DNA of 64,000 nucleotides. Source: Polymorphobacter fuscus (GTDB taxonomy: Bacteria; Pseudomonadota; Alphaproteobacteria; Sphingomonadales; Sphingomonadaceae). The DNA is taken from NCBI RefSeq assembly GCF_011927825.1, contig NZ_JAATJI010000001.1:620001-684000 (forward strand), given 5' to 3'. A program made the translations under genes and the position numbers. This document shows positions 54,705 through 64,000 of this stretch, piece by piece. The notes under the pieces were generated by a model that ran no database searches, was not told where the DNA came from, and worked only from the letters and a program-made list of their open reading frames with translations. The stretch's first letter is position 1; every line of letters begins with the position of its first letter.

Positions 54705-55319
54705 ATGATGATGTGGACGGCGCCCGATCCGGCCCCCAATCCGCGCCGGGTGCGGCTTTTCCTCGGTGCCAAGGGCCTGACGATCCCAGAAACCAGTCTT
54801 TCGCTGCTCCGCCGCGAGCACAAGAGCGCCGAGACGCTGGCCCGCAACCCGCGCGGCCAGGTGCCGTTCCTCGAGCTGGACGATGGCCGCGTGATTGCCG
54901 AAACCGTCTCGATCTGCCGCTATCTCGACGAGCTCTACCCGGATCCGCCGCTGTTCGGCACCACGCCGCTGGCGCGCGCCGAAACCGACATGTGGATCCG
55001 CCGCGTCGAAACCGCCCTGGGAATTCCGCTCAGCCTCGCCTGGCAGCATGGCCATCCGCTCACCGCGGGGCTCGTCGCGCAGATCCCGGCGATGGCGGAC
55101 CAAGCGCGCGCCCGCTTCGCCGAGGCCAGCGCCTGGTTCGACACTCAGTTGAACGGCCGGCAATGGCTCGCCGGAGACGGCCTGACCATGGCGGACATCA
55201 CGCTCTTGTCGACGCTCGATTTCGCGACATTGATCGGCCTGCCGATCGCCGACGATCTTGCCAGCCTCCGCGCTTGGCATGCCCGCGCCACGGCTGCACT
55301 GGTGGCGGAACCGAAATGA
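54705..55319 (+). CDS. Glutathione S-transferase family protein
   Basis: 204 residues. Thioredoxin-like N-terminal domain with NPRRVRLFLGAKGLTIPE, the cis-proline strand GQVPFLELDDG and the glutathione-binding ESVSI-type loop (AETVSICRYLDELYP); helical C-terminal domain with the N-capping GDGLTMADITLLSTLDF. The first catalytic residue region (PAPNPRR) suggests a Ser/Cys-type class rather than Tyr. Three consecutive in-frame ATGs (54705, 54708, 54711) follow a GGGGGGAAA. Divergent from the lipoprotein gene. Confidence 0.92.
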   Translation: MMMWTAPDPAPNPRRVRLFLGAKGLTIPETSLSLLRREHKSAETLARNPRGQVPFLELDDGRVIAETVSICRYLDELYPDPPLFGTTPLARAETDMWIRRVETALGIPLSLAWQHGHPLTAGLVAQIPAMADQARARFAEASAWFDTQLNGRQWLAGDGLTMADITLLSTLDFATLIGLPIADDLASLRAWHARATAALVAEPK

Positions 55320-55355
55320 CGCTACCAGCGGCGTGAGCACAGGCGGGGGGCCACA

Positions 55356-57602
55356 TTGACACGTAATCGGTGCCCTGCCCGGACCCGCGCGATCCTTGCC
55401 GCCCTTCTGGCGCTGGTGTTCGCTTTCCTCCCGGCGGTTGCCCGGGCCGACCCGGCCGCGCCGGCCTTCACGGCAAACGGCCGCCCGCGGATCGGGCTCG
55501 TGCTCAGCGGCGGCGGTGCCAAGGGCTTTGCCCATATCGGCGTCATCGAGGAACTCGAACGCCGTCACATTCCGGTCGATGTCATTTCCGGAACCAGCAT
55601 GGGCGCGGTCGTCGGCAGCATGTACGCCATCGGCAACGACGCCGCGCAGATCAAGGCGATCGCCAGCAGCATCGACTGGGTGTCGGTGTTCAACGACCGG
55701 CACGACCGCCGCGACCTGTCGTTCCGGCGCAAGCGCGAGGTGCGGGACATCCTGCTCGATGCCCGGCTCGGCATTGTCGATGGCAAGGTTGCCCTGCCTC
55801 GCGGCGTGCTTGGCGGCCAACGGCTGTTCGCGACGGTGCAGGAGATCCTGGCGCCGTGGCGCGCCACCCAGGATTTCGATCGCCTGCCGATCCCGTTTCG
55901 CGCCGTTGCCACCGATATCGTGACCGGCGACGCCGTGGCGATGGGCAGCGGCAATCTTTCGACGGCGGTCTTTGCCTCCATGTCGATCCCCGCCGCTTTT
56001 CCGCCGGTGAAGCGCGACGGCCTGCTGCTGGTGGACGGCATGATCGCCGACAATTTGCCCGTCGACGTCGCGCGGGCAATGGGAGTCGATGTCATCATCG
56101 CCGTCGATGTCGGGCAACCGCCGCGGGCGTCGGCCGACGACATCACCAACGCCATCGATGTCTTTTCGCAGATGCAGTCGCTGCTCGGCTGGGCCTCGAT
56201 CAAGCGCCAGCGGGCATCGATGACCGGCCGCGACGTGCTGATCGACCCCGATATCACCGGCCTGTCGGTGACCGGCTTCACCAATTATGCGCTGGGCATC
56301 GAGCGTGGCCGGGCGGCGGCCCGCAAGATGGGCGACAAGCTGGCGGCGCTGGCGGTCAGCGATGCGCAATGGGCCGAATATCTGGCGCAGCGGCGGGCGC
56401 GCACCGACCCGTCGCCGATCGTCATCGACAAGGTCCGGATCGTCAACACCTCGACACTGCCGACCCGTATGCTCGAACCGATGATCACCACCCGCCCCGG
56501 CGAAACTCTCGACGGCAGCCGCATGGCGCGTGACGTGACCGCCATCTTCAAGCTCGATGAGTTCGAACGCGTCGATTATTCCGTCGACTTCGGCGCCTCC
56601 GGCAACACGCTTGTCGTCAATGCCCTGGGTGGCCGTGCGTCGGAAAAATACTTCATGGCCGGAGCACTGCTCACCACCAACTTCGGCAAGACCTCCACCT
56701 TCGACCTGGCGCTCGGTTATACCGATCGAAACTTTCTCGGCACCGGCGCCGAATGGCGCGGCTTCGCGCGCGTCGGCAACGACGTGCTGCTCGACGTCAG
56801 CCTTTATAAGCAGTTCGGCCGGGCCTTTGTCGAACCCATTGCCTATTATCAGAAATATTCGTCGGAAATCGTCCGCCAGGGATCACAGGAGGCCGGCGGC
56901 CTGCTCCAGGTCCATGGCGGCGGTGCCGGCATCGATGGCGGCTGGGTGTTCGGCAACTGGGGCGAATTTCGCCTCGGCTTCCGACTCGGGGGCATCAATC
57001 CCACCGAGCAGGGTCTCGACATCGGCATCCCGCCCGGCTGGATCACCGATACCGACTGGCGCGCCGGCTTCACCGTCGACACGCTCGACTCGCTCAACTT
57101 CCCGCGCTCGGGGACCTTTGCCCAACTGCAGTTCGTCGACCATATCGGTGTCCTCGGCGGCAAGTTCCGGCGCGAAACGCTCGGCCTCAATGTGCAGAAA
57201 CCGCACAGCTTTGGTGAAACCACAATCGTCTTCGGCGGTCGGCTCGGCACGACGACCCGCGCCGTCAACGACTATCTGGGGGACTATGCGCTCGGCGGCT
57301 TCCTCAACATGTCGGGGCTGCGCCGCAACTCGTTGATCGGCCAGCAGCTGCTGTTCGGGCGAGCCGTCGCCTTCCACCGCATCAGCAGCCAGGCGCCGAT
57401 CCTCGACCTGCCCGTCTATATCGGCGGCTCGCTGGAGGCTGGCAACGTCTGGGGTTCGACCTCGGACATCTCCCTCAGCAGCCTGCGCACCGCGGTCAGC
57501 GGGTTCATTGCCGCCGATACGCCGCTCGGCCCGCTCTGGCTCGCCGTCGGGCAAAGCCGCAGCGACACGTCGGTCTATCTCGTCCTCGGCCGGGTCTTCT
57601 GA
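55356..57602 (+). CDS. Patatin-like phospholipase with POTRA and outer-membrane beta-barrel domains
   Basis: 748-residue outer-membrane protein of the PlpD (type Vd autotransporter) arrangement. Signal peptide to AVARA (about residue 31), patatin lipase domain about 45-310 with oxyanion loop SGGGAKG (51-57), nucleophile S81 in GTSMG and D227 in DGM, a POTRA-like segment about 350-420 (VIDKVRIVNTSTLPTRMLEPM), then a BamA-type 16-strand barrel ending in LGRVF with a C-terminal Phe. The dyad aspartate motif reads DGM where many have DGG or DGA. Start is a TTG at 55356 with a GGGGGG tract before it. Confidence 0.9.
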   Translation: MTRNRCPARTRAILAALLALVFAFLPAVARADPAAPAFTANGRPRIGLVLSGGGAKGFAHIGVIEELERRHIPVDVISGTSMGAVVGSMYAIGNDAAQIKAIASSIDWVSVFNDRHDRRDLSFRRKREVRDILLDARLGIVDGKVALPRGVLGGQRLFATVQEILAPWRATQDFDRLPIPFRAVATDIVTGDAVAMGSGNLSTAVFASMSIPAAFPPVKRDGLLLVDGMIADNLPVDVARAMGVDVIIAVDVGQPPRASADDITNAIDVFSQMQSLLGWASIKRQRASMTGRDVLIDPDITGLSVTGFTNYALGIERGRAAARKMGDKLAALAVSDAQWAEYLAQRRARTDPSPIVIDKVRIVNTSTLPTRMLEPMITTRPGETLDGSRMARDVTAIFKLDEFERVDYSVDFGASGNTLVVNALGGRASEKYFMAGALLTTNFGKTSTFDLALGYTDRNFLGTGAEWRGFARVGNDVLLDVSLYKQFGRAFVEPIAYYQKYSSEIVRQGSQEAGGLLQVHGGGAGIDGGWVFGNWGEFRLGFRLGGINPTEQGLDIGIPPGWITDTDWRAGFTVDTLDSLNFPRSGTFAQLQFVDHIGVLGGKFRRETLGLNVQKPHSFGETTIVFGGRLGTTTRAVNDYLGDYALGGFLNMSGLRRNSLIGQQLLFGRAVAFHRISSQAPILDLPVYIGGSLEAGNVWGSTSDISLSSLRTAVSGFIAADTPLGPLWLAVGQSRSDTSVYLVLGRVF

Positions 57603-57778
57603 CGCCGCCCGACGTGTGCGCCACAGGCTGTGGTCATGGCCGCCAATGCATTGCGACATCTTGTCAAAGCGTGGCCAGCCGCTCATTGAGCACTGCATCG
57701 TAAGGCAGAACGCCGGCGCCCGCAGCGACCGGCCGCACCGACAGGGGACCGGATCCAAGCCATGGCGACGCCGCTCCG

Positions 57779-59200
57779 ATGACCGACCAGACCCCCCTTC
57801 CCGCCATGCGCGGGGGCATCATCACGCGCCGCATGATGGGCGTATGGCTGCAGCGCAGCACCCGGCTGCTGCCCTTTGCCGACGCCGCCAGCGCCGAACT
57901 GCCGCTCGGCCGGCTGCTCCGCCTTGCCCTCATCCAGGTTTCGGTCGGCATGTCGCTGACGCTGCTCGTCGGCACGCTCAACCGGGTGATGATCGTCGAA
58001 TTGCGCGTTCCCGCCGGCCTTGTCGGCATCATGCTGTCGCTGCCGCTGCTGTTCGCGCCGCTGCGCGCCCTTGTCGGTCACAAATCGGACAATCACGTTT
58101 CGGCGCTCGGCCTGCGCCGCATCCCCTATATCTTCCGCGGCACCATGGTGCAGTTCGGCGGGCTGGCGCTGATGCCGTTCGCGCTGCTGGTGCTGGCCGG
58201 ATCGCTGCAGGCCAATATGGCGCCGAAATGGGTCGGGCAATCGACCGCCGCGCTCGCCATTTTGCTCGTGGGCGCCGGCATCCACATCACCCAGACCGTC
58301 GGGCTTGCGCTCGCCACCGATCTCGCGCCGGAAAAGGACCAGCCCAATGTCGTCGGGCTGATGTATGTCATGCTGCTGGTTGGCTCGATCGTCAGCGCGC
58401 TGCTGTTCGGCGCCTTTCTCGTCGATTTCACCCCGGGCCGGCTCATCCAGGTCATCCAGGGGTCGGCGCTGATCACGGTGGTCCTCAACTTCGTCGCATT
58501 GTGGAAGCAGGAGCCCCGGCGGCCCCGCCACCTGCAGCCCGCGCCCGACGCCCCCGCCCCCAGCTTTCGCCAGTCGTGGGACAGCTATGCCGCCCGGCCC
58601 AACGCCGTGCCGCGCCTCGTGGCCGTCGGTCTCGGCACGCTGGCCTTCAGCATGGCCGACATCCTGCTCGAACCCTATGGCGGCCAGGTCCTGGGCCTCG
58701 GCGTCGGCGCCACCACGAAATTGACCGCCACCTTCGCCGGCGGCAGCCTCATCGGCTTCACTCTCGCCTCGCGCGTTCTCAGCCGCGGGGTCGATCCGTT
58801 TCGCATGGCGGTCGCAGGTGCCATCGCCGGCATTCCGGCCTTCATGATCGTCATCGCCGCGGCACCGTTGCAGGCCCCCGGCCTGTTCGCCGCCGGCATC
58901 ATGCTCATGGGGTTCGGCGCCGGACTGTTCGGCCATGGCACGCTCACCGCAACGATGCAGTTCGCGCCCAGGGACCAGGTCGGCATGGCGATGGGTGCAT
59001 GGGGCACCGTCCAGGCCACCGCCGCCGGACTGGGCGCCGCCCTCGCCGGGGTTATCCGCGATGTCGTCGGCAGCCGCGGCCTGCCGATGCCGTGGCCGGC
59101 CAGCGCCAACGGCTATGTCGCCGTCTACATGATCGAAATCTGGCTGCTGCTCGCCACCCTGATCGCGGCCGTTCCGCTGCTGCGCAGCCGCAACAAATAG
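57779..59200 (+). CDS. BCD-family (PucC/LhaA-like) MFS membrane protein
   Basis: 473-residue protein with twelve hydrophobic segments. The string LEPYGGQVLGLGVGATTKLTA and the early GTLNRVMIVELRVPAGLVG and HKSDNHVSALGLRRIPYI are characteristic of the PucC/LhaA/Bch2-type BCD family, which helps assemble light-harvesting complexes or handles bacteriochlorophyll. No puf, puh, bch or crt gene is in the window. ATG 57779 overlaps nothing and gives the family N-terminus. The 176-base upstream region shows no TGT-N12-ACA (PpsR-type) site by eye. Confidence 0.88.
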   Translation: MTDQTPLPAMRGGIITRRMMGVWLQRSTRLLPFADAASAELPLGRLLRLALIQVSVGMSLTLLVGTLNRVMIVELRVPAGLVGIMLSLPLLFAPLRALVGHKSDNHVSALGLRRIPYIFRGTMVQFGGLALMPFALLVLAGSLQANMAPKWVGQSTAALAILLVGAGIHITQTVGLALATDLAPEKDQPNVVGLMYVMLLVGSIVSALLFGAFLVDFTPGRLIQVIQGSALITVVLNFVALWKQEPRRPRHLQPAPDAPAPSFRQSWDSYAARPNAVPRLVAVGLGTLAFSMADILLEPYGGQVLGLGVGATTKLTATFAGGSLIGFTLASRVLSRGVDPFRMAVAGAIAGIPAFMIVIAAAPLQAPGLFAAGIMLMGFGAGLFGHGTLTATMQFAPRDQVGMAMGAWGTVQATAAGLGAALAGVIRDVVGSRGLPMPWPASANGYVAVYMIEIWLLLATLIAAVPLLRSRNK

Positions 59201-59277
59201 CGCCGCCGGCGGCCCGCGCACTGCTTGTCAAAGCCGGCGCTGGCCGTCATCGTCGCTGCAGACATGGGGGAATTTCA

Positions 59278-61683
59278 GTGACCATCGGCTTTCGATACCT
59301 GCTGCTCGCGGCGGCGTGCCTTGCAACGCCTGCCCGCGCCGAACAGACGCTTTTGCCGGTCACTGCCGAAATCGCCACCGGGCGCATCCTGCTGACGCTG
59401 CCCCCGGCCGATGCCGATGGCGTGCAGGGCCGGTATCTCTATACCACCGGCCTGCGCACCGGCATGGGCTCCGCCGACATCCGCCTCGACAGGGGCATGA
59501 GCGGATCGACCGAGCTGCTCGCTTTTCGCCGCATCGGCAAGAAGATCGCCATCACCTTCGAAAACCCGCGCTTTCGCGCCGCCGGCGGCACATCGGCCGA
59601 AAAGGCCGGCGTCGCCAACAGCTTCCCCGTCAGCACCATGGCGATGATCGACATCGTCGCGTCCGCAGCCGATGGCAGCGCCACCATCGATATTGCGCCG
59701 TTCCTCGCACGCGACACCTTTGGTATCACCGGCGCTCTGAACGAGGTCGCCAAGGGCTTCAAGCTGGTCGAAGCGGCCAGCGCCGCCGACCCCGCCGCCG
59801 TCCGCGCCTTCCCCGACAACATCGAAATGGAAGCCGTCCAGACCTTCAGCTCCGACACACCGGGGCGCGAGATCCGGCAGATCGCCCCCGATGCCCGCGC
59901 CATCAGCTTTCGCGTCCACCATTCGCTGATCCGCCTGCCGGCACCGGGCTTTACCGCCCGCAAGTTCGACATCCGGTCCTCGGCGATCGGCACGCAGGTC
60001 TTCGACTTCAACCAACCGCTCGGCCGCGACGTGGTCGGGCAGTTGGCGGTGCATTTCCGGCTGGAAAAGACCGATCCCGGCGCCGCGCGATCGACCGTCA
60101 GGAAGCCGATCATCTTCTACATCGACAATGCTGCCCCCGAACCCGTCCGCACCGCGCTGGCGGAGGGTGTCGGCTGGTGGGCGCAGGCCTTCGATGCCGC
60201 CGGTCTGGTCGACGCCTTCCAGGTCAAGATCTTGCCTGAAGGGGTCGATCCACTCGATGCCCGATACAATGTCGTCCATTGGGGCAGCCGGCTGACCCGC
60301 AGCTGGTCCTATGGCCAATCGATCGTCGATCCGCGCACCGGGGAAATCGTACGCGGCTCGGTCATTCTCGGCGCGCTGCGCGTGCGGCAGGACATGGCGA
60401 TCTTCGAGGCACTGCTCGGCGCCAAGGCCAGCAACAGCGGCGGCCCGAACGACCCCGTCCAGGTCGCGCTGGCGCGCATCCGGCAATTGGGCGCGCACGA
60501 AGTCGGCCACGCCATCGGATTGATGCACAATTTTGCTGCCAGCACCCAGGGCAACGCCTCGGTGATGGACTATCCCGGTCCGTTCATCGAATTGAAGAAC
60601 GGCAAGCCCGACCTGACGAACGCCTATGCCGTCGGCATCGGCGCCTGGGACAAGACCGCGATCGACTGGCTCTATGCCCAGCCGCCGGGCGTCGATGTCG
60701 ACGCCGACGCCGCCCGCCGCATCACCGCCAGCGCCGCGCGCGGCGATCGTTTCCTCACCGATATCGATGGCCGCGCCATCGATTCGCCGACGCCCTGGTC
60801 GAGCATGTGGGACAATGGCACCGACCCGGCGGCGGAGCTGGTGCGGATGATGGACGTCCGCCGCGCCGCCATCGCCGGCTTCGGCCCGGACGCGCTGCTG
60901 CCGGGCGAACCGATGGCGATGCTGCGCCGCAAATTCGTTCTCGTCTGGTTGCTCCACCGCTATCAGGTCGAGGCGGCAGCAAAGCTGATCGGCGGAGTCG
61001 ATTACGCCTATACGGTCAACGGCGACGGCCGTCCGTCGCCCACGGCGGTTGCGGCGCCTGCGCAGGATGCGGCGTTGACCGCGCTGCTGGCGACGCTGAC
61101 CCCCGCCGCGCTGACCGTCCCCGATGCACTGGTCGGGCCGCTGTCGGCCGGCATCAACGGCGCCAGCAACCCGCAGTTCGATACCGAGGTCTTCGCCAAC
61201 GCCGGCGCCGCGGTCTTCGACCCGCTTGTCGCCGCCGATGTCGCGGCGCAGGCCACGCTGGCGGCGCTGCTGGCGCCGACCCGGCTCACCCGCGTTCTCG
61301 AACAACACCGCCGCGACCCGTCGCTCCCCGACCTGGCAACGCTGCTCGATCGCCTGGTCGCATCGGCGGTTCCGGACGCCGGTGACGCGGTCGCCCGGCG
61401 CATCGGCTATCGCACCATTATCGCCCTCGCCGCCACCGCACGCGACCCGGCAACCTCCCCCGATGTCGCCGCGCTGCTCGATGATCGCCTCGCCGGCCTT
61501 GCCGATCGCCTCGCCAGGTCGCGCGCAACCGGGGAGAGCGGCAGCTGGGCCCGCAGCATGGCCCGCCTGCTGGGCGACGAGGACCGGCTGCAACGCGAAG
61601 TCGACAAACAGCCGCGGACGCCGCCGATCCCGCCCGGCATGCCGATCGGCAGCATGGAAACCGACTGGATGGGCGATTTCTAG
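59278..61683 (+). CDS. Exported zinc metalloprotease, DUF5117/DUF4953 type
   Basis: 801 residues from a GTG at 59278 with GGGGGA six bases upstream; signal peptide MTIGFRYLLLAAACLATPARA. The catalytic helix is GAHEVGHAIGLMHNF (HExxHxxGxxH, metzincin-like zinc site) followed by ASVMDYP, the Met-turn. The N-terminal DUF5118/5117 region (LPVTAEIATGRILLTLP, GLRTGMGSADIRLDRG, FENPRFRA) and the long helical C-terminus match a family common in Bacteroidetes and sphingomonads whose substrates are unknown. A much longer frame to 57508 overlaps the BCD gene and is not real. Confidence 0.9.
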   Translation: MTIGFRYLLLAAACLATPARAEQTLLPVTAEIATGRILLTLPPADADGVQGRYLYTTGLRTGMGSADIRLDRGMSGSTELLAFRRIGKKIAITFENPRFRAAGGTSAEKAGVANSFPVSTMAMIDIVASAADGSATIDIAPFLARDTFGITGALNEVAKGFKLVEAASAADPAAVRAFPDNIEMEAVQTFSSDTPGREIRQIAPDARAISFRVHHSLIRLPAPGFTARKFDIRSSAIGTQVFDFNQPLGRDVVGQLAVHFRLEKTDPGAARSTVRKPIIFYIDNAAPEPVRTALAEGVGWWAQAFDAAGLVDAFQVKILPEGVDPLDARYNVVHWGSRLTRSWSYGQSIVDPRTGEIVRGSVILGALRVRQDMAIFEALLGAKASNSGGPNDPVQVALARIRQLGAHEVGHAIGLMHNFAASTQGNASVMDYPGPFIELKNGKPDLTNAYAVGIGAWDKTAIDWLYAQPPGVDVDADAARRITASAARGDRFLTDIDGRAIDSPTPWSSMWDNGTDPAAELVRMMDVRRAAIAGFGPDALLPGEPMAMLRRKFVLVWLLHRYQVEAAAKLIGGVDYAYTVNGDGRPSPTAVAAPAQDAALTALLATLTPAALTVPDALVGPLSAGINGASNPQFDTEVFANAGAAVFDPLVAADVAAQATLAALLAPTRLTRVLEQHRRDPSLPDLATLLDRLVASAVPDAGDAVARRIGYRTIIALAATARDPATSPDVAALLDDRLAGLADRLARSRATGESGSWARSMARLLGDEDRLQREVDKQPRTPPIPPGMPIGSMETDWMGDF

Positions 61684-61689
61684 GCGGCA

Positions 61690-62184
61690 ATGAACGCCGC
61701 CGCCGGCCCCTTCCCGCTCCATACGCCGCGGCTGGTCATCGGTCGCGATTGCTGGGCCAATCTCGCGCTCGCCGCCGACCCCCTGCTCGATGATCGCCTC
61801 GCCATCTTTCAGCACGGCGCGGGCTTCGCGACCTTGCAAGCCTATCTCGACCGGCCGGCGCTGGACAGTGCTCCCGGCGTGGTTCTCGCCGCACGCACCC
61901 CTGCCGGCGGGGAGGTCGGCGCGGTCGAAATCACCGAAGACAATATCTTCTACTTCGTCCGAACGCCGTATCGCCGCACCGGCCATGGCGCGGAAATGGT
62001 CGCCGCGGTCTGCGCGCCACCGGTCATGCACTGGCTCGGCGTGTCACGGCTGCGCGCGCGCATCGTGCGCGGCAACCTGGCATCGGTGGCGATCGCCGAG
62101 CGCGCCGGCTTTCGCTTCGTCGGCGCCTTTGTGCATGGCCGGCCCGGCCAGACCTATCTGCAGTTCGAACGGCGGTTCGACTGA
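61690..62184 (+). CDS. GNAT-family N-acetyltransferase
   Basis: 164 residues of the RimJ/RimL-like acetyltransferase group. LHTPRLVIGRD opening, the VEITEDNIFYFVRTPYRRTGHGAEMVAAV strand-helix holding the acetyl-CoA pyrophosphate loop (RRTGHG), and RGNLASVAIAERAGFRFVG for the second motif. Starts 6 bases after the metalloprotease stop and is likely co-transcribed. Substrate unknown. Confidence 0.87.
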   Translation: MNAAAGPFPLHTPRLVIGRDCWANLALAADPLLDDRLAIFQHGAGFATLQAYLDRPALDSAPGVVLAARTPAGGEVGAVEITEDNIFYFVRTPYRRTGHGAEMVAAVCAPPVMHWLGVSRLRARIVRGNLASVAIAERAGFRFVGAFVHGRPGQTYLQFERRFD

Positions 62185-62218
62185 AGCAGTCTTGGACCAG
62201 CTAGGGTCGAAAGCTGCT

Positions 62219-62551
62219 CTAGCCGGTGACGCCGTTGCCGGCGAAGGGATCGAACCGCCAGGCACCGTCCCACACCACCGGCACATGGAAGGTGCGAAAG
62301 GTGCCGTTGCCGACCGCGGCCATCACGGTGATATGGACACGCGAATCGGCGCCGCCGGCATGGGCAAAGTCCCGGATCGTCGCCTGGCCCGCGCGCCAGG
62401 CTCCGGCCAGATAACGGGCATTTGCCGGCAATCCGTCCATCATCGCCAGTTCGTCCATCACGTTGACGGCGTCCTGGTGGCGAAATGCGTAATCCCGCTG
62501 CGGCTGATAGGTCAGCGTCGCGCGGGTGGGATTATAACCGAATGTCTGCAC
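62219..62551 (-). CDS. Small conserved-looking hypothetical protein
   Basis: 110 residues from a GTG at 62551 with AGGAG seven bases upstream. I do not recognise a family. It has no signal or membrane segment; the sequence runs YNPTRATLTYQPQRDYAFRHQD, two short helices around VMDELAMMDGLP and LAGAWRAGQATI, then beta-like VHITVMAAVGNGTFRTFHVPVVWDG. Codon use matches the neighbours and the ribosome binding site is good, so it is probably real. Convergent with the GNAT gene 34 bases away. Confidence 0.6.
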   Translation of the reverse strand: MQTFGYNPTRATLTYQPQRDYAFRHQDAVNVMDELAMMDGLPANARYLAGAWRAGQATIRDFAHAGGADSRVHITVMAAVGNGTFRTFHVPVVWDGAWRFDPFAGNGVTG

Positions 62552-62617
62552 GGGCGTACTCCTGGCGAAGACCGTTTGTGACCCGAAAGGATTACGCCAG
62601 ATGATTGCGCCGGGTGC

Positions 62618-62639
62618 AACCCCGGCAAAGCGCCGGGTT
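62618..62639. terminator. Hairpin downstream of aspartate aminotransferase
   Basis: AACCCCGGC-N5-GCCGGGTT, an eight-pair stem with one bulge, starts 19 bases after the aminotransferase stop. No U tract follows in either direction, so its role as a terminator is uncertain. Confidence 0.3.
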
Positions 62640-62657
62640 GCGCGCCGCCGCGCATGC

Positions 62658-64000
<1,343 letters not shown>

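Noticed and set aside
57603..57778. A PpsR/CrtJ-type site upstream of the BCD gene
   Set aside because: I looked for TGT-N12-ACA and found only a TGT-N5-ACA at about 57613, which does not meet the spacing.
57508..61683. A 1391-codon open frame covering the BCD gene and the metalloprotease
   Set aside because: The first 590 codons are Arg/Pro-rich shadow of the BCD and patatin genes; the real start is the GTG at 59278 with signal peptide and ribosome binding site.

Overview
The window is a GC-rich (roughly two-thirds GC by eye), densely packed chromosomal segment of an alphaproteobacterium, most likely a member of the Sphingomonadales. Pointers are an alpha-type SOS box (GAAC-N7-GAAC) in front of recA, the dapA-smpB pair, a CckA-like hybrid kinase next to recA, TonB-dependent uptake of corrinoids, and many 1-4 base stop/start overlaps. 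A PucC/LhaA-type (BCD family) membrane protein hints at a phototrophic or formerly phototrophic lineage, but no other photosynthesis gene is in the window. No insertion sequence, phage, CRISPR array or rRNA is visible.

Layout. 1-16.7 kb is housekeeping: icd (first two bases cut off by the window edge), a Kef-type antiporter, alaS, then a minus-strand run dapA-smpB-sulfite oxidase-like-hybrid kinase-recA-methyltransferase, a divergent lytic transglycosylase, a phosphoribosyltransferase/adenine deaminase fusion, a trans-sulfuration enzyme and tRNA-Pro(TGG). 16.9-23.0 kb is a three-gene hemicellulose side-chain operon (GH51-GH51-GH115). 23.1-34.5 kb holds a TMEM175-like channel and then a colinear minus-strand cassette: a LuxR-type response regulator first, eight genes for an uncharacterised catabolic or detoxifying function (alpha/beta hydrolase, isochorismatase-like, XapX, YtcJ amidohydrolase, VOC protein, DoxX, alginate-export-type porin, DUF1275), and a propeller-type sensor kinase last. 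34.6-35.9 kb has a stand-alone M17 N-terminal-domain protein and an AraC regulator.

36.0-47.6 kb is a corrinoid uptake and late-step cobalamin assembly locus: an eleven-gene operon btuB-cobD-cobO-btuF-btuC-btuD-cbiB-cobQ-cobT-cobS-cobC behind one cobalamin riboswitch, with cobU divergent. The genes import a corrinoid, adenosylate it, amidate and attach the aminopropanol arm, and assemble the nucleotide loop; no corrin-ring synthesis gene is present here. The btuB leader carries two further regulatory-looking elements, a hairpin that buries the btuB ribosome binding site and a short overlapping upstream ORF.

47.6-64 kb is mixed: acyl-CoA dehydrogenase, SDR, a compositionally odd histidine phosphatase bracketed by degenerate inverted repeats, an AceE/transketolase-like enzyme with a DUF4403 lipoprotein, GST, a patatin/beta-barrel outer-membrane protein, the BCD transporter, a large zinc metalloprotease, a GNAT acetyltransferase, a small unknown protein and an aspartate aminotransferase. 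No stretch of more than 300 bases lacks a gene except the btuB/cobU leader, which is filled by the riboswitch.
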